Assembly: GCA_003427395.1 (NCBI GenBank)
Contig: BFEA01001162.1
Span: 61,640-105,166, forward strand
Length of the DNA stretch: 43,527 nt
Source: Chara braunii
Lineage: Eukaryota > Streptophyta > Charophyceae > Charales > Characeae
Direction of reading: 5' to 3'
The stretch's first letter is position 1. Every line of letters starts with the position of its first letter. Of the stretch, positions 1-10,080 are shown one piece after another. Under the pieces are notes generated by a model that saw nothing but the letters and a program-made list of their open reading frames with translations, made no database searches and was not told the origin of the DNA. The position numbers and the translations under genes are program-made.

Positions 1-308
1 GTGGCAACAGCGCGGGGGTAACAGTGCAAAAAAGGCCAAAAGTATAGATGGCTCCATGTCTTTTCAAGGTAAAAAGGGGGTTCAGCTTAGGCGGGAGTTG
101 AAGANTCTCTGGATGAGGGCTTAGGGTTTAGGGTTNTAGAGGTGTTCCTATATAGGAAGACAAGGGNGGGCAAAGGGTTGTGGTACGCACGGATAGGTTG
201 GGTAATGTGNGGTAANAGGACTAGCTGGGTCGAGGGGTGAACTCTTTCTAGGTGATATAGATACATCTGACAGATCTGACTATCGGGTCTGAGAGGAAAG
301 AGTGCGAC
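1..308. other. Non-genic sequence before the first LINE tail
   Basis: No coding region is supported. It has several isolated undetermined bases (near 105, 136, 167, 210 and 216) and a short run of two plant-type telomere-like units (TTAGGGTTTAGGG) near 121-134, too short to be telomeric. It leads directly into a recognisable LINE 3' tail and may be the upstream 3' UTR of that same 5'-truncated copy, but I have no longer copy to compare it with. Confidence 0.4.
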
Positions 309-540
309 ATGGCAAGCTGACAGTCAATCCTCCATCCAGATGGAGCAATCAATGCTGCTCAGGGGTCCTTCGGCCAGACGGAAGGAAGCGTGGGGGAGTT
401 TTTTGTTGTAAATTCTATTATGACTTGCCGGTGGAATAGGAACCGGACTGATGCTCCCCAGAATGCAAAGGAGCCAGGACCATAAGGCCCTGTTTTAAAA
501 AAAATAATAATAAAAAAAAAAATTTAATAATAATAATAAT
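309..540 (+). mobile_element. LINE family A 3' tail (5'-truncated copy)
   Basis: This shares a long, nearly collinear stretch with 11425-11610 and 13205-13540. Landmarks in order are GGCAAGCTGACAGTCAATCC, GAGCAATCAATGCTG, GGTCCTTC, GACTTGCCG, AGGAACCGGACTG and GCTCCCCAGAATG. It ends in an A-rich run with AAT units (about 500-545), as expected for the poly(A) end of a non-LTR retrotransposon. Only the 3' UTR survives. The same tail occurs four times in the window, once inverted (16590-16790). Confidence 0.8.
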
Positions 541-1422
541 TAAAAAACCTGCACGATTCCGCACAGGCACCCCCCGCATGGAACTCCGCACGATGGTCCA
601 ATGTCACCCAATCTCAACTCTCAACTCTCTCTCTCTCTCTCGCTCTCTCTCTCTCACACATACCCAGAAGAAGGTGAAGAGATCCGGAAGGGAAGGAGGA
701 GGAGAGATGGAGAACAGGAGGAAGAGAGCAGCAGAAGAAGAATCCTCCCTCTCTCTCTCTCTGATATAACCAGGTACTGACTGACCTGCAGAAAGGTGGT
801 GCCCTGATGCAGCTATGGACGTGCTGAAGACGAAGCTGGAGCTATGGCGCCGCAGGCTCCGCCTCATCCTCTACTCCTCTACAACCCGCTGCAGTGCGCT
901 GCAGCCCAAGCTCGAAGCTGATGTCGTCAACATGAGGAGCGCCCAGCGCTGAAGTCTACTGCTACTGCACCCAGCGCGTCAACTACTCTACCTCCAACTC
1001 TGTGTCCCACAAATGAGGCTGGCCCAGCTATATATACTGCTGGGCCTACGGCTGTGTGGCCGAACTGGCGCCCAAACTGGGTCTGGCACCCAGAAATGGA
1101 AGTTACCACTGACGAACCAGGTGCCCAAAAGAAAACCCAAAACTGTCTCCCAGGCTAAAAGTGACCCAGGATGAGTCTGGCGCCAAAAGCTGGAAAGTGT
1201 GGTAACTCTGGCGCCCAGGAGAACTGGCGCCTTGGTAACACTGGTGCCCAAGTGCACCTGGCCTAGATGATGGCCACCGAACCTGCGTCGGCCGTTATGT
1301 GCAGTCGGAGTCGGGTACATGCGGACTAAGGGGAAAGGGACTAACTCTAGCCAATGGAAGACTGCTGAGCTAAAAAAAAAGGAACTAACGGACCCCTAAC
1401 GTCTGGCTGACCCCCTAACCTA
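541..1422. repeat. Non-genic stretch with (CT)n and repeated CTGGCGCC motif
   Basis: A (CT)n microsatellite lies at about 625-656 and a shorter one at about 749-762. From about 1058 to 1265 the motif CTGGCGCC or close variants (CTGGCACC, CTGGTGCC) recurs at least five times at irregular spacing. Related GCGCCATAGC/GCTATGGCGCC words occur near 840 here and near 14585 and 14892 on the other strand, so this may be a low-copy dispersed repeat. No reading frame is convincing. Confidence 0.45.
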
Positions 1423-2079
1423 CTATGGGCTCATGTGCTGCATACCACACAGAGCGAGTGAGATTCTGCCACTCGGTGATAGTAACTTAGTAAGACGTAA
1501 TATTACCCAATGAGTACCCAATGAGTGTATCCTACTGCCATTATCCCACAGGGTCCATGAGTTATCCATGAATGTAACAACAATGAGATGACATGGACAA
1601 TGCAGGATGTACGCATAAACATTCGGGTCAGCAGGGTGGAGTTGCAGTCGTCTTCCCATAAACGTCATAGACAGCACTTCTATGTTGACAGCAGCCACAG
1701 TACTATCATCCTCTGGGCAGAATGCACAATGTTCCTCTTCTATCAAGCGGACAATGTCTGCAAAATCAGAAACAGTTTTAGGGTTGCAATCGTAGACACA
1801 CATATGCACAGTGGCCTCGCTGTAGCACAGTGAGACCATTTGATTCTGCAGATTGCACGGCAGGGGGAGGTTCATTCCGGTCTTGACAGTCTCTGTTAGG
1901 CACCTGTGACTGTGATAATTCCATTGTCCCTTGCATGGGTTCTGGACTGAGATCATCTCTAGTTGGGGGTTCCATGAAATGATCAGAGGGTGGATCATTG
2001 TCGTTTGGAGTGCGGGAAGGGGGGGGAGTGGATTAGAAGTGGGAGGGTGAGATGCAAGAAGCGAATGCTGATCAGCCAC
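1423..2079 (-). CDS. Hypothetical protein, 218 aa, probably a decayed ORF
   Basis: This is one of the few sizeable uninterrupted frames in the window not explained by a known element. The N-terminus is Pro/Leu rich. The middle has scattered Cys and His, an acidic stretch (IEEEHCAFCPEDDS), and a hydrophobic segment followed by SWTLWDNGSRIHSLG. I do not recognise a family. The same strand just upstream (2340-3600) has further frames that read like protein (Pro-rich, then one with RTSKRNPIPIKTGFEQLPKT), separated by stops, so this could be the last piece of a longer dead gene or transposon protein. No promoter, splice site or paralogue supports expression. It could also be chance. Confidence 0.3.
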   Translation of the reverse strand: MADQHSLLASHPPTSNPLPPLPALQTTMIHPLIISWNPQLEMISVQNPCKGQWNYHSHRCLTETVKTGMNLPLPCNLQNQMVSLCYSEATVHMCVYDCNPKTVSDFADIVRLIEEEHCAFCPEDDSTVAAVNIEVLSMTFMGRRLQLHPADPNVYAYILHCPCHLIVVTFMDNSWTLWDNGSRIHSLGTHWVILRLTKLLSPSGRISLALCGMQHMSP

Positions 2080-3729
2080 ACTTGTACAAAGCGTGCTGCT
2101 AGTTGGAAATGCTGCATAGGTGGCGGCACCTCATGTCTGGTGCACACACAGGACTGCAGCATTGTTAAAATCATCACCACATTGTAAACAGTGGAATCAG
2201 TATGTAGTATGTACTGTTCCTGGCTTGCTTGTGTTGGAAGCGACGTCCTCACTCTGTACGGCTGCTAGTATGGTGGCAAATTGGATCTCTGAATCCTGCC
2301 GGGGGCGCGATGATCATGCTGTTCATGTACAAACGCGGGTGCTATCTGGGAGGCAGTGGTGGAGTCCTTGCCAAAGAGGCATCTGTGACGGTCCATCTAA
2401 CCATGAATGTGTTGATGATGAGGACAATGAAGAAGAGGAGGACGTACAGTAGGAGGAGGAGGGGGTGCGGTAGACAGAGACCATGTATTAGTAGAAGATG
2501 TAGCATAAGGGGATGGTGGTAGTGGTGGCGGGGAATCAGTAGGGAGAGAATTAGCGGAGACAGAGGGCAGCCAACAATTAGCCCTGCACGCAGCATGACT
2601 ATTCGGATCTCCCTTTCGTGTGTCACCTGTTGCGTTGGGCTGGAGTCTCTCTTCAGTCTGTGGGGGCACTTTCAACAGTAGCCGTAATAGTAGGGTGCAG
2701 GCTATCATCCCTTGCAGTTTGCTATGACTGGCCGGGTTTCCGGTGGGATTACAACATCCACAGTAGCAGTCACAGGTCCGGTAGTGCTAACCGGGGAGGG
2801 CAGGCCCACTGCTAGTGGATATTTTGAGGGCTGATGCTGCCTGTGCTGAGAATCGGCGTTTGGCAGTGGATGGGCAAGTGATCAGCACACCATGCGTTCA
2901 AACCAGTTCGTAAGCAGTACACAGCCATCTCTGCCAAGCAGTCCAACCTGTGGCGAGGACACCAGGAGATGGCCCCTGACGACCATATGTCGTGTCAAGG
3001 AAGTCACTGCAGCTCTGAAGTCGGTACCACTGTTGCAAATATGCGCATACCTCGTCAGTTGTCCTGTGACCTCACATGCAGGCTGATGGGCTGGACCATT
3101 GAAGAAAGCACTGGGATAACATATGACAGGGAATGTTCAATTCTCAGTCCAAATGCGCCAATGCTAAGTGAGTCGTCTGGCCGAAACGAGATTCTTTTCC
3201 TGAGGAAGAGACATGGCCCATCTTGAGGGCCATGCAAAATAATCCACACCGTCTTTGGCAACTGTTCAAAGCCTGTTTTTATGGGGATTGGGTTTCGTTT
3301 TGACGTCCTCATTTTGGCAACCATGCCCGCTCGCCAGGATCAAATGCTAAGCCTTCCAGCGCCGCTCCTGCTGGGAAGAGTTGCTCTGACCAGGGCCCTT
3401 TCCTTATGTAAAAGGAGAGTGTCAAGGACTTCTGTATTGAAGAACACACCCACCAACGGAGGACACGATGTTCAACAGTCCAGAGTAACTAAGCATATTG
3501 AGAGCACTGTGTGATCTGAAGTCCATGGTGAACAAGAGCATACACATGGAGTCCCATGAAAGAGAAAACAAATACCATGCTGCAATGAACTTGCAGTTTC
3601 TCACCGGGCTGACAGGGACATTTCTGCAAATTCCCTACTGGTCCTAATTTCCATTTCTACTGGCCGAGTCTGGTACCACCATTACTGGGAAAACACAGGC
3701 CCATGACTGTTTTTCTGAGCCCTAGGCCC
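2080..3729 (-). other. Degenerate region, possible minus-strand coding remains
   Basis: No intact gene. Minus-strand frames at 2397-2708 (Pro/Ser/Thr rich), 3055-3324 and 3422-3604 look more protein-like than the plus frames, and they run in the same direction as the 1423-2079 ORF. They are in different frames and broken by stops. I could not assign any domain. Confidence 0.3.
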
Positions 3730-4296
3730 TAGGACTCCGGTCCAGTCCCAAAACAGGCCGTCGTAAAAGGAGAAGAGAGAATTCTGGGGGAGGTGACAAT
3801 GCTACAGTTCTGCCCTATTGGACTGCGCTAATCCGTACGGGGAGGGAATCAATGCCTGGTAAATTTAAAAGACCCAGATCCAAATAAGAACTGCTGCGGC
3901 GACCCCTCTTCGGGAACCCAGCAATCAGGAGTGAAGGTGACCTCACATGACCACTAAGTCCCAAAGACAACAGATGGGGATCATGGGTCAGCCACGGGAT
4001 ATGGAAGATTGGTCACATATGGATGACGGGAAGAAAGACTGGCTCGATGAAAATGAACTCAAAGCTCGCCTCAGAGGATGTCATCATCAGAATGAAAAAC
4101 TTACAGGAGATGACAAGAAGCATCCCTGAACGCTGGCACAAACTCCTTAACGAAGACTTCTCCTGGAAACCCAGAGAATGCGGGGCCGAGATTCAAGAAG
4201 TACCTCCCGGGCCTGACAGTTCTCACACAGGCTTGCCAACAATAGACACGCGTCTGTATTCACTTCCTTTCCTATTTTCTACTACAGTCCAGGATC
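3730..4296 (+). pseudogene. Relic of LINE family A pol (connection region)
   Basis: This aligns with the family-A copy at about 9740-10250. Shared blocks are CCCAAAAACAGGCCG-like (3746), CGACCCCTCTTCGGGAACCC against CAACCTCTATTCGGCAATCC (9891), and TCACATATGG followed by a block encoding WLDENELKARLRGC against WLTDQELATRLKRC. Downstream the protein similarity continues in another frame (IPERWHKLLNEDFSWKPRECG against ILEGWKEILREAPTWKTGEWG). It is an older, more diverged copy, cut off at the T-run beginning near 4297. It is fused in frame with the following ORF1, which is what makes the apparent 304-aa frame at 4023-4937. Confidence 0.75.
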
Positions 4297-4333
4297 CTCT
4301 TTTTTTTTTTTTTTCCTTTTTTTTTTCTTTTTT
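4297..4333. repeat. T-rich tract at the junction of two LINE fragments
   Basis: A run of about 37 bases, nearly all T, with three C interruptions. It separates the pol relic (3730-4296) from the ORF1 of the long family-A copy. It could be an inverted poly(A) tail or a slippage tract at an insertion or recombination point. Confidence 0.6.
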
Positions 4334-4937
4334 AACAAAAGATGTTGGTGAAGGCTTCTCCCTGCAGAACCTGGGACGCAACAACCTTATGCTGATCTTC
4401 AACAAGGAAGATCATGCCCAGATCGCAGCGGAAATGCAGTCGAGAAACTGCAATGGGTCAATCTGCACGATAACAAAATGGAAGAAGCAAACGGCTCAGA
4501 GACAGAATCCCACATTCACTGTCTCCTACAAACAAACACTGATGAAAAAACACTTCTGGGTGCAGCTCGACGGCATCCACCCGGGCTTTCATGGCCTGGT
4601 GGTGGACAGACTTGAACGGCAATACACAACGAACAGAATCCTGAAGTGGATTCTCCTGACCCCAAAATTTCTCTCACCCCATTGTGGATCAATGACGGCC
4701 CTGCTAGAAGTTAAAACAGATGACCCCCCTGTCTTTCCAGAAATTTGGAAATTCCAGATCGAAAGCAAAGTCCTCGAAATCAGTGTCTTAACGAAAACTT
4801 CCCCAATCTGTTTCAGATGCAGGGGGCGCGGGCACTTGGGTACAAACCCAAGCTGCCCAAAGTTTCCAAAGCAATCAAAAGAACGGAAACTTCTCCCCAA
4901 CATGCTAGTAGAGGTCGGGGATGCCCCGGGTACATGA
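4334..4937 (+). pseudogene. LINE A ORF1, N-terminal half with zinc knuckle
   Basis: This is the nucleic-acid-binding chaperone (gag-like) protein of the LINE, which would coat the element RNA. The first ~110 residues (EGFSLQNLGRNNLMLIFNKE, then a block containing TKWKK) resemble the DUF4283 domain of plant L1 ORF1. A CCHC-type knuckle follows at about 4809-4857: C-F-R-C, four residues, H, six residues, C. The His-to-Cys spacing is two residues longer than the usual four, so metal binding may be impaired. The frame stops at 4935-4937; related sequence continues in other frames. The open frame extends upstream to 4023 only because the unrelated pol relic happens to be in frame. Confidence 0.7.
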
Positions 4938-5725
4938 TTCATCATCGACCCCAACTATGATGGTTGGGTTTTCGATGACAACCTGGATGACCCAGACTGG
5001 GTGTGGCATTATGCAAACCAGGAGCCCACAGTAAAAAAACCCAACATTTTCCTCCCGCAGACAACAGATGGCAGAAGAAGGCAACATGCAAGATCACTGG
5101 GAATCCAACAAAGATTAACACAAACCCGCTGATCGACTCTCGTGTGGTTCGGGAAGAGAAAGCAAGGGAAGATCTGCTATGGGACTTGGACTCAATCCGG
5201 GAACAGGCAGAGGAACAATATAGCAAGGAACCAACAGCGTTGAAAGCAATGCTCAGCCGCCTAGAGCAAGGCCAGCCACAAGCGAATGCTCGAGGGAAAA
5301 GACTAACAAGAGAAGGTAGAGGTGGGTCTCAAGAGAAGAAAAGCGACCGGATCAGACAAAGAAATGGGGCAAGAGCAGCCCCCCGCAAAAGGACAAAAAA
5401 GGAATACAGATTCTGATTCCACCGACGCAGGGACCGATACCAAGGACAACGAATTGGAAAAGGACCGTGGGGAGACTGGAGGGACAACCACGGATAGTGG
5501 GCCCGACTCCCACCGGTCCCTCCAATGGCTACGGGACTATATAAAAAAGGCAAAAAAGGAAAGAGAACAAACTTTCGATATCAGAGTGGCCTACTTAAAG
5601 CACATTGAAAGGTCTCAGAGAAATGGAAAGAGCAGCAAGAACGAAACAGTTGCAGGTATTGAGGAATCAAACAACCAGTATGAGGCTCTAAAAAAGAAAA
5701 AGGCGGAGGAATTCTCAGAATAAGA
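4938..5725 (+). pseudogene. LINE A ORF1, charged C-terminal region
   Basis: Two overlapping frames cover this stretch: 5003-5416, rich in Glu, Arg and Gln with IDSRVVREEKAREDLLWDLD, then 5322-5723, rich in Lys, Glu and Asp, ending KKKKAEEFSE. Such a hydrophilic, probably disordered and partly coiled-coil tail is usual after the zinc knuckle of plant L1 ORF1. The change of frame around 5330-5410 indicates a frameshift. No named domain is visible. The assignment rests on position and composition. Confidence 0.5.
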
Positions 5726-6050
5726 GAATATACCGCCTTCAGGTATGCAGATAAAAAAAGAGCAAGACAACAAGACAGACTGACAAGGACAAGACAGTCC
5801 TCAACACCAATGACTCCTTCCAGGATCTGCGTCCGAAGAAGTGGAGAACAACAAAAAATCAGAAAAAAAGGAACCAAACTCAGCCTCGAACCCAGACCCA
5901 CCAGAAACAGAGGAAGAATCCACACGATCACTGTTAGAAAAAGAAGCGGCGGTGGTTATGGCTCAAACAAAGAAGCTGATAAAACTGAATGCATAATGCA
6001 GACCAGAATTCACGTCCATTCAGCACATTGCAGATGGCAAGGCACCTCAC
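5726..6050 (+). other. LINE A interval between ORF1 and the middle ORF
   Basis: A Lys/Arg-rich frame runs through most of it (5810-6184) and overlaps the start of the next ORF. It could be the last part of ORF1 or the true start of the middle ORF in a shifted frame. No motif was recognised. Confidence 0.35.
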
Positions 6051-6788
6051 GTGGTGGCCTCGACCAAATCAGCAAGGCTCACCCTAATGGGTACTTGCCC
6101 ACTGATTGCAGCAAGGTACTTGGAGAAGGAGGGAGAATGGAAGGTGGCTACCGATGTGTCCTTCACAATTCCCAGGTTGGATGAAGGACAAAACGTAGCC
6201 AAAATCCTTCAGGAAAAGGTAATGAAGGAATTCCCACTCGGCCTGTACGAAACAATCGACTCCTATGACTGTTTGGAGGCCAGCTCCCCCCACGCAACAC
6301 ATGGGAAACAGCAAGACCAACAGATGGAAGGGGAGCGACACAACCCCGACGCCTTCTCTCCCATGATTGCCAAGATGCCAACAAACACCCAACTCAAGAG
6401 TGGAATGATGTGGAGACCATGGAGGACAGTCACAACGATCCCATATAGTGTCCTTGTTGGTTCGGGAATCCCATCAGAACTGCTGGCGGCCTCGGTAGCG
6501 CAACTCTTGAGCTTCGATATCTTGAATGGAGACAGTGATCTGGAATCCAAAGCACTCCCCATGGATCTGGACAGGTTATACAGAAGTGACTATTCGGAGG
6601 ATGATATGGAAGACTGGCAGGATGATGGAGTCACCTCAAAACCGGCCTTCTCAATGGACCAAAGAACCATCGGAAGCACTGAAGAATACCAGATAGATGA
6701 CGCCATCACTAAGACACAGCAGGATCCGCCGGATGAGTCCACATCGTCTATGGAGGAGTTCGACCAGGGCCCCTCCGGAAAGCCTTAA
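6051..6788 (+). CDS. LINE A middle ORF, 245 aa, unknown function
   Basis: This is the longest uninterrupted frame in the ORF1-to-endonuclease part of the element. The first ~80 residues look folded (LTLMGTCPLIAARYLEKEG, then VSFTIPRLDEGQNVAKIL). The last ~80 are strongly acidic and Ser/Thr-rich (SDYSEDDMEDWQDD), ending TAA 38 bases before the endonuclease frame starts. I do not recognise the family. It may be the C-terminal half of ORF1 or a separate protein. LINE C has an acidic frame of similar character in the same position (36717-37199, minus), which suggests a shared extra module. The 6051 start is simply the first ATG; the frame may begin earlier. Confidence 0.5.
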   Translation: MVASTKSARLTLMGTCPLIAARYLEKEGEWKVATDVSFTIPRLDEGQNVAKILQEKVMKEFPLGLYETIDSYDCLEASSPHATHGKQQDQQMEGERHNPDAFSPMIAKMPTNTQLKSGMMWRPWRTVTTIPYSVLVGSGIPSELLAASVAQLLSFDILNGDSDLESKALPMDLDRLYRSDYSEDDMEDWQDDGVTSKPAFSMDQRTIGSTEEYQIDDAITKTQQDPPDESTSSMEEFDQGPSGKP

Positions 6789-6826
6789 CACCATAATGCC
6801 AGTCTCACCGTGGCCCGACCGCCAAA

Positions 6827-7660
6827 ATGTTGGAAATCTTTAGAAAAAGGGCAAACGCTAAGGAGGAGCGAGTGAACTGGAAGACACAAGGGATAGTCAT
6901 CAGATGTTGGAATGTCAACGGGCTGGGCAACATAAGGGACAAAGAAACAAAGTTGAATAACATAATCAAAGGACTGGCGATTCATACAAACAAACTGGCA
7001 GATATAATCTTGCTACAAGAAACACACCTTACCACGTCAACAAAACACAATAGAATCCGGAAAGCATTAACAAAAATGATGGGAGGAGTCACAAGTGAAG
7101 TATGGTCATCGGACAATGTATCAAGCACAAAGGGAACAACCATCCTCATACTAAATCGTCCCGCCTCCTCACAACAGGGTCGATTGTGGGCAGATGGTGC
7201 CTTATGGACCTGAAGTGGAAGGCAGAGGAAATTCGATTAATCAACGTGTATCCACCGAACAACTCTTACGAAAGAACAACATTCATAACGAACATTGGTC
7301 AACTGATCACCCCCCTAACACCATGCATCTTAGCAGAAGACTGAAACACAACATTGGATCCATCCATCGACCGCATTTCCAGATCAACGGCCAACCAGTA
7401 GACACAAGAGGCGGTACCCATTCAAAAGTTGATCTTGGGTCACAATCTTGTCGAACCATATCGCACTCTGCATCCGGAGGAAAAATCATTCACGTTGGTT
7501 AAGAAGAATCATGCTCAATATATGGCCTTCTCCTTCATCGACTATTTTCAACTCTAAAAGACACTAATGGGAACAGCCAAAAACATAGAAATCCTTCCGC
7601 TACAACCATACCCAGGCCTGGATCACAAACCCATGAAACTCATTATCAACTTCGAACAAT
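6827..7660 (+). pseudogene. LINE A ORF2 endonuclease domain (EEP/APE type)
   Basis: This is the domain that nicks the target DNA to start target-primed reverse transcription. Motifs in order are RCWNVNGLG (motif with the catalytic Asn), ADIILLQETHL (metal-binding Glu), INVYPPN, then CILAED followed by a stop where Trp is expected (LAED-W-N, a TGG to TGA change at 7342-7344). The last is LDHKP, corresponding to the SDH motif but with Leu for Ser. A frameshift near 7150-7200 moves the reading frame. Between 7345 and 7560 the similarity is broken by further shifts. The N-terminal frame opens at 6827 (MLEIFRKRANAK). Confidence 0.8.
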
Positions 7661-9261
7661 ACGTGAAGAAAGGGTTCAACTTTCACAAGTTGAATAACTC
7701 TCTCCTACTAAGCCAATCCTTTCAAGAGGGAGTCCTCGAATGTTGGCATAATATGAGAGGCAATTATCTACCCATTCATGATAGATGGGAGTGGTTTCAA
7801 GAAAGTTACTCCACGCTTTCACAAACGATAGCAAGAATCTCAAGGAAACTGGCAAGCGACAAAAAGCAAAGGAAACAAACAATGGAAACAACACTTAAGA
7901 TCGCTGAACTAAACTTAGCTGACAACCCGTCCTCCCCAATCTATACAGATATCTTTCAGAAAGCAAGAAAAGAGCTAGCCACGTGGCGATGGTGGGAACT
8001 GAAGGGCCTGCAAATAAGAGCCAGAATGAACGAATGCGAACTAAGTGAGTCAATGTCCAAACATTTCGTTGCAAGAATTAAAGCCAATGCAAGATTTAGT
8101 TCCATAGAAGGCCTGAGAACACTAATGAATAGCGAAGGAATGCTTAACATAGCTAAAGGTTTTTACGAGGAGCTTGACCACACAAAGACCCCCTCGCCTA
8201 CGCCTCCCAGCACCAGAGAAGCATGAAACAAAATGCTTCAATAACTAGATCGAACAATATCACAAGAACAATCAGAAGCTCTTGATAAGCCCATCACATT
8301 GGAAGAACTGCAATCGGCAGTCCAAAGCATGAATAGCAACAAGACACCAGGAATTGACGGGCTGACGAAAGAATTCTGGGTAAAATTCTAGCCACTCCTA
8401 CGGGAGGACTTCCTGAACTTCTACCACGACAGTTGGCAGAAAGGAGGACTGAGGAATCTGATAAGTAGCAGTGTGGTTACCCTACTCTACAAGAAGGGCG
8501 AAAAAGAAGATATAAGAAACTACAGACCTATCTCATTATTGACTCTCCCCTACAAAATATTAGCCAAAGCCCTTGCCTTTAGGATCCTCGACTTGACTAA
8601 TAAGTGTTTTCACATAGACCAAACGGGCTTCATTCCGGGAAGATACATCCTAGATAATTTTCTTACCCTCAATGCAGCAGCCAATAAAGTCAAAGAAAAA
8701 AGAATCAACATGGCAATTCTCTTCTTCGACTTTGAGAAAGCCTACGACCATGTCAATTGGGCCTTAAAGTTTCTCAATGCAAGTATGGAAAAAATGGGAG
8801 TAGGGCCGAAGTTCAAAAAATGGGTACGCATCATGTACAACGATGCTATTGGCTGTGTGCAAGTCGACGGCCTGCTCTCAAATTGCTACCCAATTTCACG
8901 ATCAGTCCGCCAAGGGGATCTACTAGCACCTCAAATTTTCCTATTTGCCATGGAAGCAATAACACCCTTCCTGCGCAAAGATCCGTCCATACACAGACTA
9001 CCAGAGATTAACGCAGGTTCAACCCATCATATACATTTCCCAACAGTCATAATGTTCGTTGATGATTTCACTGTCCTCATACGGGCCTCAGGATCATCCT
9101 TCAATGCCCTAGTAAGAGCTATGGAAGCATTCAGACTAGCATCAGAAATGAAGATCAACTGGAAGAAAACGATTGGATGGTGGTTATCTGAAGAAGAGGG
9201 CCCTCTTCTCCAAGGCGCGGAGGCAGCCATGACATGGGGGATACACCTACCCGGTACCTAG
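7567..9261 (+). pseudogene. LINE A ORF2 linker and reverse transcriptase
   Basis: 7567-8226 and 8473-9261 lie in one frame, interrupted by a TGA at 8224-8226 and a TAG at 8389-8391 (FWVKF-stop-PLL). The linker ends with the conserved helix before the RT (FARIKANARFSSIEGLRTLM-like). RT blocks follow: TPGIDGLTKEFW, VTLLYKKGEKEDIRNYRPIS, QTGFIPGRYILDN, FFDFEKAYDHVNW, SVRQGDLLAPQIF, and the catalytic box FVDD at 9055-9066 (Val replaces the usual Ala), then SEMKINWKKT. Block order and spacing are those of plant L1-like elements. The frame ends at 9261, where a frameshift moves to the next segment. Confidence 0.88.
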
Positions 9262-10080
9262 GCATCTTCTTGACGAAAGAACGTTGCGCCCCTCAAATGG
9301 CCCAAAACATGCTCGCCAGGCAGATCAACAAGATGGGCAGGTGGGGCAATACATTTACCTCCCTGTTGGGTTGCACTTTAGCCATCAACACTTCCATCTT
9401 CTCCATGCAGTGGTACATAACATCTATATCGACAATCCCCGATTACTCAATAAAAGACCTTAACCGCAAAGCTAGAGCTTACCTGTGGTCAGGAGACCCC
9501 AACAAAGAAAGTTATATACCGAAAATAGCATGGCACTACATTACAAGGAAACCTGAAGGCGGTCTTGGTATTATAGATACCAAACAAGAAACAAAAGCTC
9601 TACAAGTAAAGTGGATCGTCAAACTCCTCACCAAATCGGGAACAACATGGAACAACCTGGCGCTAGACAGTATAAGAGGGTTGGCTCCGGTAACGACACC
9701 AGCAAACATGCCGGGCCTATTTTGGGTGATGAACAAAGAATGGATCCCAAAAACAGGCCGCGGAAACCAACAAAGAAGGGGCACCCCCACCAGAACCACC
9801 CCCCACACCCTACTGGACTTCTAAGGATTTGGTGGGAAATCATGCCGAAGAAAGTCGGGAAACCAAAGACTAGAGAAGAAGTACTGAGGCAACCTCTATT
9901 CGGCAATCCGTGGGTGAGAGACGAAAGTGATCACCCACTTTTGCTTAAACCCAACGGCACACGTTGGTTATCTTGGATAAAACATGGGATCTGGAAAGTC
10001 TCTCACATATGGGACCAAGAGGAGAATGGATGGCTCACTGATCAGGAACTCGCTACCCGTCTCAAGCGGTGCCAGCCGTG
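9234..10080 (+). pseudogene. LINE A ORF2 thumb and connection region
   Basis: This continues the RT after a frameshift near 9240-9260. It begins with RYLGIFLTKERCAPQMA, matching the YLGI/YLGV block that follows the RT in L1 elements. INTSIFSMQWY, AYLWSGDPNK and GGLGIIDTKQETKALQVKW follow. A second shift near 9740 moves to the frame reading LLRIWWEIMPKKVGKPKT and WLTDQELATRLKRC, ending at 10079-10081. The 9740-10080 part is duplicated in diverged form at 3746-4100. Confidence 0.78.

Noticed and set aside
121-134. Telomere-like TTTAGGG units
   Set aside because: Only two units; internal position; not an array.
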